Below, one piece after another: positions 41,491-48,796 of a stretch of 53,753 bases of DNA. The DNA is taken from NCBI GenBank assembly GCA_039924845.1, contig JBDTAC010000013.1, positions 1 to 53,753 on the forward strand, written 5' to 3'. The stretch comes from Bacteroidia bacterium (lineage in GTDB: Bacteria; Bacteroidota; Bacteroidia; DATLTG01). How positions within the stretch are numbered: the first letter of the stretch is position 1; each line of letters opens with the position of its first letter. The notes beneath the pieces were generated by a model. That model was not told where the DNA came from. It searched no databases and was given only the letters and a program-made list of their open reading frames with translations. The translations under genes and the position numbers were made by a program.

Positions 41491-42381
41491 ATGTCTCTAA
41501 AAAAAAGTCATTCGAAAAATAATTCTGGAACGGCAGGCTTTACTAACCTTACGCGTGAAACTATTCATGCAAATAATAAAAATAATAACGCAGGTTTAAC
41601 CGCGGCTCCTAATACGGAACCAATTTGGATGGGCGCTGGAAATGCGCCAATTACGCAGTTTCAAGGTCGTCCCGAAAAATCTTTGTTTACCGGACATGAA
41701 CTGCAAACGAAGCAATTGCAACCGCTTTACGAGCCCATTTTTGAAGCGTATTGGGTAAGTGGAATTATTTTGTTGATTGTGATTCTTTTTGCTTGGTTAA
41801 ATACGGGTTATCGCAAACGTGTGCGGCAAATTTTTAATGCGACCTTGAGTGTTCGTTATCTCAATCAATTTTTGCGTGAAGAATATACCTTGGCGGGCAT
41901 TGCATCCATTTTATTATCACTTGTTTTTGTGTTGGTAAGTGCGCTTTTTATTTTTCAGGCAAATGCCGAATATCATTTTTTATTTTTGAAAGAAAAAGGA
42001 ATCGTATTGTATTTTATGCTTTGTCTTTGCGTGATTATCGTGTATTCAATCAAATTAATTTCCACCTCATTTATCGGTTTTGTATTAAATAAAAAAAATG
42101 AATTCTCGGAATATATTTTAACCATTTTTATGTTTAATGAAACACTCGGATTGCTTCTGATACCAGTCGTTATCAGCATTGCGTACGTAAAAATGATTCC
42201 GCTTTCGTTTTTTTATATTTTAGGAGGCGGAATTATCGCTGTAACCTTAGTGTACAGAGTGCTTCGAGGAATATTTTTCGGAATCAATAGCCCAAATATT
42301 TCGAAATCTTACTTATTTCTCTATCTTTGCGCCCTTGAAATTTTACCATTGGTCGTTTTTATTAAATTGCTCATCAGGTAA
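41491..42381 (+). CDS. DUF4271 membrane protein
   Basis: This 296-residue protein has a polar N-terminus (about residues 1-85). Seven or so hydrophobic helices follow, such as WVSGIILLIVILFAWL, IASILLSLVFVLVSALFIF, and ILGGGIIAVTLVYRV. The adjacent hemD is the usual partner of DUF4271 in Bacteroidota, which hints at a role linked to haem or the membrane, but no function is known. The longer frame would start at a TTG; the ATG at 41491 lies after the repeat leader. Confidence 0.83.
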   Translation: MSLKKSHSKNNSGTAGFTNLTRETIHANNKNNNAGLTAAPNTEPIWMGAGNAPITQFQGRPEKSLFTGHELQTKQLQPLYEPIFEAYWVSGIILLIVILFAWLNTGYRKRVRQIFNATLSVRYLNQFLREEYTLAGIASILLSLVFVLVSALFIFQANAEYHFLFLKEKGIVLYFMLCLCVIIVYSIKLISTSFIGFVLNKKNEFSEYILTIFMFNETLGLLLIPVVISIAYVKMIPLSFFYILGGGIIAVTLVYRVLRGIFFGINSPNISKSYLFLYLCALEILPLVVFIKLLIR

Positions 42382-42437
42382 TTAGAGTTATCAGGAAAAA
42401 AAAGTTCGTTTGTTTTTTAACTAACATTATTTAGTCC

Positions 42438-43184
42438 TTGAAAGTAAAAAGTATTCTTGTTACACAGCCTAAGCCTGAATCGGAAAAATCACCTTATTTT
42501 GATTTAGCGAAAAAGCACAATGTAAAAATAGACTTCCGCGAATTTATTCATTTGGAAGGCATTCCCTCGCACGAGTTTCGCAAAACGCGAATTGTTATTT
42601 TGGAACATTCTGCCATTATTTTAACGAGCCGAAATGCGGTGGATCATTTTTTCAGAATCTGTGAAGAAATGCGCGTTACCGTACCGGACGACATGAAATA
42701 TTTTTGTATTTCCGAGTCTACAGCTTTGTATCTTCAAAAACACATTGTGTATCGCAAACGAAAAATTTTTTATGGCAAACAAACCATGAAAGATTTGGGC
42801 GAAATCATCAAAAAACACAAAGAAGAAAAATATTTATTGCCTTGTTCTGATATTCAAAAAGAACAAATTACGGACATCTTAGACACGCAAAAAGTAAAAT
42901 ATACGAAAGCTGTTTTATATAAAACAGTGTGTAGCGATATCTCGGATTTGGCAAATGTAAATTACGATATATTGGTGTTTTTCAGTCCTTCCGGAATAAA
43001 ATCCTTGTTTAAAAATTTTCCAAAATTTAAACAAAATAAAACGCGCATCGCCGCTTTCGGACCATCCACGGCAGAAGCAGTAAAAGAAGCTGGATTGAAA
43101 TTAAATATTCACGCTCCGCAACCCGCTTCGCCTTCCATGACAATGGCTTTGGAACAATACATCAAAGAAGCCAACAAAAAATAA
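42438..43184 (+). CDS. hemD: Uroporphyrinogen-III synthase
   Basis: HemD closes hydroxymethylbilane to uroporphyrinogen III in haem synthesis. The 248-residue protein opens MKVKSILVTQPKPESEKSPY, which fits the Bacteroidota HemD N-terminus, and has IILTSRNAVDHFF, FCISESTALYLQKH and ILVFFSPSGIKSLFKNFP. These are standard pieces of the two-domain fold. The start is TTG (42438) and gives the conserved N-terminus. It lies 56 bases after DUF4271, in the usual Bacteroidota order. A repeat copy follows the stop (43189-43213). Confidence 0.9.
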   Translation: MKVKSILVTQPKPESEKSPYFDLAKKHNVKIDFREFIHLEGIPSHEFRKTRIVILEHSAIILTSRNAVDHFFRICEEMRVTVPDDMKYFCISESTALYLQKHIVYRKRKIFYGKQTMKDLGEIIKKHKEEKYLLPCSDIQKEQITDILDTQKVKYTKAVLYKTVCSDISDLANVNYDILVFFSPSGIKSLFKNFPKFKQNKTRIAAFGPSTAEAVKEAGLKLNIHAPQPASPSMTMALEQYIKEANKK

Positions 43185-43188
43185 GCCT

Positions 43189-43213
43189 CTCAAAAAAATA
43201 ATTTTTCGAAGCC
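43189..43213 (+). repeat. Dispersed AT palindrome after hemD
   Basis: CTCAAAAAAATAATTTTTCG with AGCC flank begins 5 bases after the hemD stop. It is a likely terminator-like hairpin in the standard orientation. Confidence 0.75.
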
Positions 43214-43298
43214 GTTTTTTACCCTTCTTTTCGCGAAAAATAAATTTCTGTTGCCACAGAAAAACAAGTCCATTGAAAATAAAATTTATCTTTACCGC

Positions 43299-45146
43299 AT
43301 GAAAAATTTGTTTGGTGTATTGGGTTACGTAAAAGGCTATTGGCGCTACGGTATTTCAAACATTATTTTTAATATTATCGCCGTTATTTTTTCGCTCTTT
43401 TCATTGACGATGGCGATTCCGTTATTGGATCTTTTGTTTCAAACAAATGATACAGATTATGTGAAAACATTGGCTGCTGGCGAACCGGCTTTTCATCTTT
43501 CGGTGAGCTCACTTTCCAATCTTTTCAATTATCGCATCACGTATATTATTGTGCAAAACGGTAAATTGCATGCGCTGTTAATGATGTGTTTGCTGATTAC
43601 GGTTGTGATTCTTTTTAAAAATTTTTTCCGCTACATGGCGATGTATTTTTTGTCGCCCATTCGCAATGGCGTGGTAAAAGATTTCCGAAATGCTATTTTT
43701 AAAAAATCATTGGATTTGCCACTTTCGTATTATTCGGAAGAGCGCAAAGGCGATATCATGTCGCGCATCACAACGGATGTACAAGAAATAGAATGGTCTA
43801 TTATGAGCTCGTTGGAAATGATTTTTCGCGATCCTTTCAACATTGTTATTTTTTTAGCGACGCTTATTTTTATGAGTCCGCAACTTTCTTTGTTCGTATT
43901 TGTACTGCTTCCCATCACTGGCGGATTGATTGCTTTGATTGGAAAAAGTTTGAAAAGGACTTCTGCGCAAGCGAAAGAAAAACTGGGAACTTTATTTTCC
44001 ATTATGGAAGAAACATTAGGCGGATTGCGCATTATCAAAGGCTTTAACGCTGAAAAAATGGTAGGCGAAAAATTCCAAAAAGAAAATCAAGGCTATACGC
44101 GATTGATGATTAAAACATATCGCAAAGTAGATTTATCATCGCCGATGAGCGAGTTTTTAGGCACTTTGGTGATGATGGTGGTGATGTATTTCGGTGGAAA
44201 ATTAGTGCTGAGTCCCGCACAAACGTTAAAACCTTCTGAATTTATTGATTACGTCATTATTTTTTCGCAAATCATTCCGCCCGCTAAATCCTTGACAACA
44301 GCGTATTACAACGTACAAAAAGGGTTGGCTTCCATTGATCGCATCAATAAAATTTTAGATGCAGAAATTTCCATCCGCGAAAACGAAAATCCAACAAGCA
44401 TCACTACTTTTCAACAAGAAATTGCGTACAAAAATGTTTCTTTCGCTTACCGTAAAGGCGATACTGGCTGGGTGTTGCGCAACATTAATTTAAAAATAGA
44501 AAAAGGAAAAACGATTGCATTGGTAGGACAATCAGGTTCTGGAAAAAGTACGATGGCAGATATGCTTCCGCGTTTTTACGACATTGATGAAGGAGATATT
44601 TTAATTGATAATCATCCGATTAAAAATTTAAAAATAAAGGATTTACGAGCATTGATGGGTATTGTAACGCAAGAATCCATTTTGTTTAACGATACTATTT
44701 TCAACAACATTGCTTTCGGAATGCAAAATGTAACGGAAGAAAAAGTCATAGAAGCCGCTAAAATCGCGAATGCGCACGATTTTATTATGCAAACAGAAAA
44801 CGGATATCTAAGTAATATTGGCGATAGAGGAAGTAAATTATCTGGCGGACAAAGGCAACGATTGAGTATTGCGCGTGCAGTTTTGAAGAATCCCCCGATT
44901 TTAATTTTGGATGAAGCAACTTCTGCGCTTGATACAGAATCGGAGCGTTTGGTGCAAGATGCGCTGAATAAATTAATGAAAAACCGCACCTCGTTGGTAA
45001 TTGCGCATCGACTTTCAACGATTCAACACGCGGACGAAATTATTGTTTTGCAAAAAGGAGAAATCATCGAACGCGGCAATCACGCAGTATTATTGGCGAA
45101 AAACGGCGCGTATAAAAAATTGTATGATATGCAGGCGTTTCTGTAA
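43299..45146 (+). CDS. ABC transporter, MsbA-like exporter
   Basis: This 615-residue half-transporter combines a membrane domain and an ATPase. About six helices run to residue 310 (ISNIIFNIIAVIFSLFSLTM, HALLMMCLLITVVILF, IVIFLATLIFMSPQLSLFVF). The nucleotide-binding domain has Walker A VGQSGSGKST, signature LSGGQRQR and Walker B ILILDEATSAL, followed by a switch His (VIAHRLST). It would export lipid A or other lipid/drug substrates, and the MsbA branch is likeliest. An ATG at 43299 (MKNLFGVLGYVKGYW) is preferred to the upstream TTG. It stands alone before the biotin carrier gene. Confidence 0.9.
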   Translation: MKNLFGVLGYVKGYWRYGISNIIFNIIAVIFSLFSLTMAIPLLDLLFQTNDTDYVKTLAAGEPAFHLSVSSLSNLFNYRITYIIVQNGKLHALLMMCLLITVVILFKNFFRYMAMYFLSPIRNGVVKDFRNAIFKKSLDLPLSYYSEERKGDIMSRITTDVQEIEWSIMSSLEMIFRDPFNIVIFLATLIFMSPQLSLFVFVLLPITGGLIALIGKSLKRTSAQAKEKLGTLFSIMEETLGGLRIIKGFNAEKMVGEKFQKENQGYTRLMIKTYRKVDLSSPMSEFLGTLVMMVVMYFGGKLVLSPAQTLKPSEFIDYVIIFSQIIPPAKSLTTAYYNVQKGLASIDRINKILDAEISIRENENPTSITTFQQEIAYKNVSFAYRKGDTGWVLRNINLKIEKGKTIALVGQSGSGKSTMADMLPRFYDIDEGDILIDNHPIKNLKIKDLRALMGIVTQESILFNDTIFNNIAFGMQNVTEEKVIEAAKIANAHDFIMQTENGYLSNIGDRGSKLSGGQRQRLSIARAVLKNPPILILDEATSALDTESERLVQDALNKLMKNRTSLVIAHRLSTIQHADEIIVLQKGEIIERGNHAVLLAKNGAYKKLYDMQAFL

Positions 45147-45198
45147 AATACTTTCGCAGAATTTTTTTTCTGCAAGGAACTAAAAAATAAATTTTTGT

Positions 45199-45708
45199 AT
45201 GCTAAAAATTTCTGTAAACAATCAAAAAATAATTTCCATTGATTTGGAAAATACCTCATCTAACAAAGGAAAAATGGATGGGAAAGATTTTGAATGCGAT
45301 GTCCTTTCGGTGAAAAAAGATTTTTTTCACGTGATAAAAAATAACAAATCCTATTCTGTTGAAATCATAAAAACAGAACCGTCCGAAAAAAAAATTTCGA
45401 TAAAAGTAAATGGCACTTTGTATGAATTATCCGTAAAAGATAAATACGATGAATTGTTGCACCAATTAGGTTTTGACGCATCCAACGCCAAAAAAATAAA
45501 CGAAGTAAAAGCACCGATGCCCGGTTTGGTTTTGGAAATTTTAGCGCAAGAAGGAGCTTCCATAAAAAAAGGCGATCCATTACTTATTTTGGAAGCAATG
45601 AAAATGGAAAATGTCCTGAAAAGTCCAGTGGATGCGGTTGTAAAAAAAATAAACGTGCAAAAAGGAAACGCTGTTGAAAAAAATCAAGTGTTGTTGCAAT
45701 TTATTTAG
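45199..45708 (+). CDS. Biotin carboxyl carrier protein-like subunit
   Basis: This 169-residue protein ends in a biotinyl domain: VKAPMPGLVLEILAQEGASI, then the biotinylation motif EAMKMEN with Lys135. Its N-terminal 90 residues resemble the carrier parts of acyl-CoA carboxylases (propionyl- or acetyl-CoA-type). Biotin ligase would attach biotin and a carboxylase partner encoded elsewhere would use it. The other subunits are not in this window. A repeat-like leader (AAAAAATAAATTTTTG) directly precedes the ATG. It is 52 bases after the ABC exporter gene. Confidence 0.88.
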   Translation: MLKISVNNQKIISIDLENTSSNKGKMDGKDFECDVLSVKKDFFHVIKNNKSYSVEIIKTEPSEKKISIKVNGTLYELSVKDKYDELLHQLGFDASNAKKINEVKAPMPGLVLEILAQEGASIKKGDPLLILEAMKMENVLKSPVDAVVKKINVQKGNAVEKNQVLLQFI

Positions 45709-45724
45709 AACGAAAAAAAACGTC

Positions 45725-45745
45725 TCAAAAAAATAATTTTTCAAA
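45725..45745 (+). repeat. Dispersed AT palindrome after the biotin carrier gene
   Basis: TCAAAAAAATAATTTTTCAA lies 17 bases after the stop, in the 150-base gap before pdhA. Apart from it nothing was recognised there. Confidence 0.75.
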
Positions 45746-45858
45746 TCCGTTTATTTCTCGAATTTATATTCGCATAATGAAACATCAAATCCACTAAAGA
45801 AAATCAAATTTTTATTTTAAATTTGTCTTTTCTTTTTTCAGATTAATAAAAAAACCGC

Positions 45859-46878
45859 ATGGAAAAAACAGTTGAAAAGAAGAGTCAGCCCGCCACTTTT
45901 AGTAAGGAAATATATTTGCAATGGTTCGAGAATATGCTGCTGATGCGCAGATTCGAGGAAAAAGCAAGTCAGTTGTACATTCAACAAAAAATCAGAGGAT
46001 TTTGCCATTTGTATATCGGTCAGGAAGCCCTTGTAGCTGGCGCTGTTTCAGCAATTACAAAAAATGACAACATGATTACCGCTTATCGCGATCACGCACA
46101 TCCCATCGGGAAAGGCATGAATCCGAAATATATAATGGCGGAATTATTTGCGAAATCTACTGGATGCTCTAAAGGTAAAGGCGGTTCGATGCACATGTTT
46201 GATGTGAAAAATAGATTTTTTGGCGGGCACGGAATCGTTGGTGGACAAATTCCTCTGGGTGCAGGTCTCGCTTTCGCAGAAAAATATAAAGGCACTAAAA
46301 ATGTAACGCTGTGTTATATGGGCGACGGAGCTGTACGTCAAGGTGCGTTTCACGAAGCGTTGAATATGGCAATGACCTGGAAACTTCCTGTTATTTTTAT
46401 CATTGAAAACAATCATTACGCGATGGGAACTTCTGTAGAAAGAACCAGCAACGTAACCGATTTATATAAATTAGGAAGTGCATTTGAAATGCCTTCTTTT
46501 CCGATTGATGGCATGTGTTGCGAAACCGTTCACGAAGCGATTTCTACTGCTGCGGAAAGAGCGAGAAAAGGCGAAGGTCCGACATTGCTCGAAATGAAAA
46601 CGTATCGCTACAAAGGGCATTCCATGAGCGATCCAGCAACGTATCGTTCGAAAGATGAAGTGGAAGAATACAAAGCAAAAGATCCCATTGAACATGTTTT
46701 ATTGCAAATCAAAAAAAATAAATTTGCAAGCGATGCAGACATCGAATTGATTGAAGCAAAAATAAAAAAAGAAATAGACGAAGCCGTTCAGTTTGCAGAA
46801 GAATCGCCTTATCCGGATCCATCCGAATTGTACAAAGATGTGTATTCACAAACCGATTATCCCTATATCATCGAATAA
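45859..46878 (+). CDS. pdhA: Pyruvate dehydrogenase E1 alpha subunit
   Basis: E1 alpha binds thiamine diphosphate and with E1 beta decarboxylates pyruvate. The 339-residue protein has YLQWFENMLLMRRFEEKASQ, GFCHLYIGQEALVAGAV and YRDHAHPIGKGM. The TPP-binding block is GDGAVRQGAFHEALNMA with IENNHYAMGTS. Length is normal. The next gene is E2, with 19 bases between. The E1 beta gene is missing here and is probably elsewhere in the genome, which is usual for several Bacteroidota. Confidence 0.95.
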   Translation: MEKTVEKKSQPATFSKEIYLQWFENMLLMRRFEEKASQLYIQQKIRGFCHLYIGQEALVAGAVSAITKNDNMITAYRDHAHPIGKGMNPKYIMAELFAKSTGCSKGKGGSMHMFDVKNRFFGGHGIVGGQIPLGAGLAFAEKYKGTKNVTLCYMGDGAVRQGAFHEALNMAMTWKLPVIFIIENNHYAMGTSVERTSNVTDLYKLGSAFEMPSFPIDGMCCETVHEAISTAAERARKGEGPTLLEMKTYRYKGHSMSDPATYRSKDEVEEYKAKDPIEHVLLQIKKNKFASDADIELIEAKIKKEIDEAVQFAEESPYPDPSELYKDVYSQTDYPYIIE

Positions 46879-46897
46879 TAAAATTTAATTTTTAGCT

Positions 46898-48160
46898 ATG
46901 GCAGAAATAGTGCGTATGCCCAAATTAAGCGACACAATGACCGAAGGCGTTGTTGCAGCGTGGCATAAAAAAGTGGGAGATTCCGTAAAATCCGGAGAAT
47001 TGTTGGCAGACATTGAAACGGATAAAGCAACGATGGAATTTGAATCGTTTCAGGATGGCGTTTTATTGTACATCGGTGTAGAAAAAGGCAAAGCTGCTCC
47101 AATAGATTCAATCCTCGCGATACTCGGAAAAAAGGGCGAAAGCATTCAATCTTTGTTAGACGAAGAATCGAAAAAAGCACCTGCAAAAAAAGAAGAGAGA
47201 CCAGCGGAAGAACCGAAAAAAACAGCTCTCGTTGAACAGAAAAAGGAAATTGTTACAACGGTAAAAAATACGGCTCCCGAAAAAATAATTTTTGAAAGCA
47301 CCACTAACGACGGTCGTTTGAAAGCATCGCCTTTGGCGAAAAAAATGGCGGAAGACAAAGGAATTGATATTTTACAAGTGCGAGGCAGCGGTGATGGCGG
47401 AAGAATTGTGAAACGGGATGTTCAATTTTACGCACCTTCTGGAAATTCTCAACACATTGTTTCTACCGAGAGTTATACAGAAGAGCCTGTTTCGCAAATG
47501 CGTAAAACCATTGCACGCAGACTCGCCGAAAGTAAATTTTCGGCACCACATTTTTATTTGACAATGGAAGTGGATATGGACGAAGTTGTAAAAACGCGCC
47601 AAACCATTAATACTGTTACCAACGTAAAAATTTCTTTTAATGATATCGTTATAAAAGCTGCTGCTGCTGCTTTACGCAAACATCCGAAAGTAAATGCTTC
47701 TTGGTTGGGCGATGTAATTCGTTACAACGAACACATTCACATCGGCGTAGCCGTAGCGGTGGAAGAAGGCTTATTAGTTCCGGTAGTGAAATTTGCCGAT
47801 AACAAAACACTTTCTGAAATTAGCACTGCTGTAAAGGCTTTCGGACAAAAAGCAAAAGATAAAAAATTACAACCTGCCGATTGGGAAGGAAATACATTTA
47901 CTATTTCTAACCTCGGAATGTTTGGTATTGACGAGTTTACAGCTATTATCAATCCGCCAGATGCCTGTATTTTGGCCGTGGGCGGAATTAAAGAAATACC
48001 AGTAGTGAAAAACGGACAAATTATTCCTGGAAACGTGATGAAAATGACACTTTCCTGTGATCATCGTGTGGTGGATGGAGCCATGGGCGCAGCGTTTTTA
48101 CAAACGCTTAAACTATTGCTCGAAAATCCAGTCTTATTACTCGGAATGCAATCTATTTAA
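46898..48160 (+). CDS. pdhC: Dihydrolipoamide acetyltransferase, pyruvate dehydrogenase E2
   Basis: E2 moves the acetyl group to CoA. The 420-residue protein has one lipoyl domain (1-75, lipoylated Lys43 in ETDKATMEFE) and a Lys/Glu/Pro/Ala-rich linker. A peripheral subunit-binding domain is at about 144-181 (RLKASPLAKKMAEDKGIDIL). The catalytic domain ends with the SCDHRVVDGA motif. An in-frame dispersed repeat copy in the linker (47277-47298) reads PEKIIFEST. It is the second gene of the pdh pair. Confidence 0.95.
   Translation: MAEIVRMPKLSDTMTEGVVAAWHKKVGDSVKSGELLADIETDKATMEFESFQDGVLLYIGVEKGKAAPIDSILAILGKKGESIQSLLDEESKKAPAKKEERPAEEPKKTALVEQKKEIVTTVKNTAPEKIIFESTTNDGRLKASPLAKKMAEDKGIDILQVRGSGDGGRIVKRDVQFYAPSGNSQHIVSTESYTEEPVSQMRKTIARRLAESKFSAPHFYLTMEVDMDEVVKTRQTINTVTNVKISFNDIVIKAAAAALRKHPKVNASWLGDVIRYNEHIHIGVAVAVEEGLLVPVVKFADNKTLSEISTAVKAFGQKAKDKKLQPADWEGNTFTISNLGMFGIDEFTAIINPPDACILAVGGIKEIPVVKNGQIIPGNVMKMTLSCDHRVVDGAMGAAFLQTLKLLLENPVLLLGMQSI
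47277..47298 (+). repeat. In-frame dispersed repeat in the pdhC linker
   Basis: CCGAAAAAATAATTTTTGAA reads Pro-Glu-Lys-Ile-Ile-Phe-Glu. This is a different frame from the KNNFS copies, showing the DNA element and not the peptide is the constant part. Confidence 0.75.
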
Positions 48161-48163
48161 TTC

Positions 48164-48181
48164 TCTAAAAATTAATTTTTA
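48164..48181. repeat. Dispersed AT palindrome after pdhC
   Basis: CTAAAAATTAATTTTTAT, the symmetric ATTAAT form, directly after the pdhC stop in a 40-base gap. Confidence 0.55.
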
Positions 48182-48200
48182 TATTTACAAAAACAAATAA

Positions 48201-48605
48201 ATGAAAAACATGAAAACAAAAATCTCTTATGTATTGGCTTGCTTCCTGATGTTAGGATTTTTCGCAGCCAATGCGCAATCGCAAAACGGAAATACACCAG
48301 AAATGCGCACGTCGAAAATAGTTATTGAAATGGTAAAAGCCTGCAACCTTTCTGCTGATCAACAATCTAAAATGAGTGCCGTAATTTTAGAACGCGAAAA
48401 ACAAAAAGATGCAGACATCGCGCAATACAGCAACAACCCAGAAGGCATGAAAGCGGCGACAAAAGCCAGAAATCAAAAAGCAAAACAAGCAGCGCTAACG
48501 ATTATGTCGCAAGAGCAATTAAACGCCTGGAAAGCCTATCGCAAACAAAAGAAAGAAGCAATGGAGGAAAAAAGAGAAAACCCGAATCCTGCTCCTCAAA
48601 ATTAA
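48201..48605 (+). CDS. Small secreted helical protein, function unknown
   Basis: This 134-residue protein has a signal peptide (MKNMKTKISYVLACFLMLGF, ending near FAANAQ). A helical, charged mature domain contains MRTSKIVIEMVKACNLSADQ, QQSKMSAVILEREKQKDADI and LTIMSQEQLNAWKAYRKQKK. The pattern resembles the LTXXQ-type Spy/CpxP-like periplasmic chaperones, though no family is named with certainty. It is followed by two hairpins. Confidence 0.7.
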   Translation: MKNMKTKISYVLACFLMLGFFAANAQSQNGNTPEMRTSKIVIEMVKACNLSADQQSKMSAVILEREKQKDADIAQYSNNPEGMKAATKARNQKAKQAALTIMSQEQLNAWKAYRKQKKEAMEEKRENPNPAPQN

Positions 48606-48632
48606 GCTTTGAAAAAATAATTTTTCGAAAGC
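48606..48632 (+). repeat. Dispersed AT palindrome overlapping a terminator
   Basis: A copy with core TTTGAAAAAATAATTTTTCG and outer GC/GC pairing begins right after the stop codon. Its right end overlaps the first arm of the terminator at 48629-48655. Confidence 0.75.
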
Positions 48633-48655
48633 CTTCCGTTTAATAGAAGGCTTTT
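48629..48655 (+). terminator. Rho-independent terminator of the small secreted protein gene
   Basis: AAGCCTTC (48629-48636) pairs with GAAGGCTT (48646-48653) across a 9-base loop, followed by a run of T to 48659. It stands after the small secreted protein gene. The remaining gap to 48796 contains another repeat copy only. Confidence 0.8.
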
Positions 48656-48764
48656 TTTTCGATAAAACTATTTGATTTGCATTCTTAGAAATTTGTTTTT
48701 ATCTTGTATTCACAAATGAATATTTAGAAATAATATTTTCCCTTTTTTAAGTAAAAAAATCATT

Positions 48765-48786
48765 GTCAAAAAAATAATTTTTCAAA
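48765..48786 (+). repeat. Dispersed AT palindrome in the leader of the M43 protease gene
   Basis: GTCAAAAAAATAATTTTTCA and AA, ending 10 bases before the ATG at 48797. This is another leader copy. Confidence 0.75.
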
Positions 48787-48796
48787 CACCTTTATC

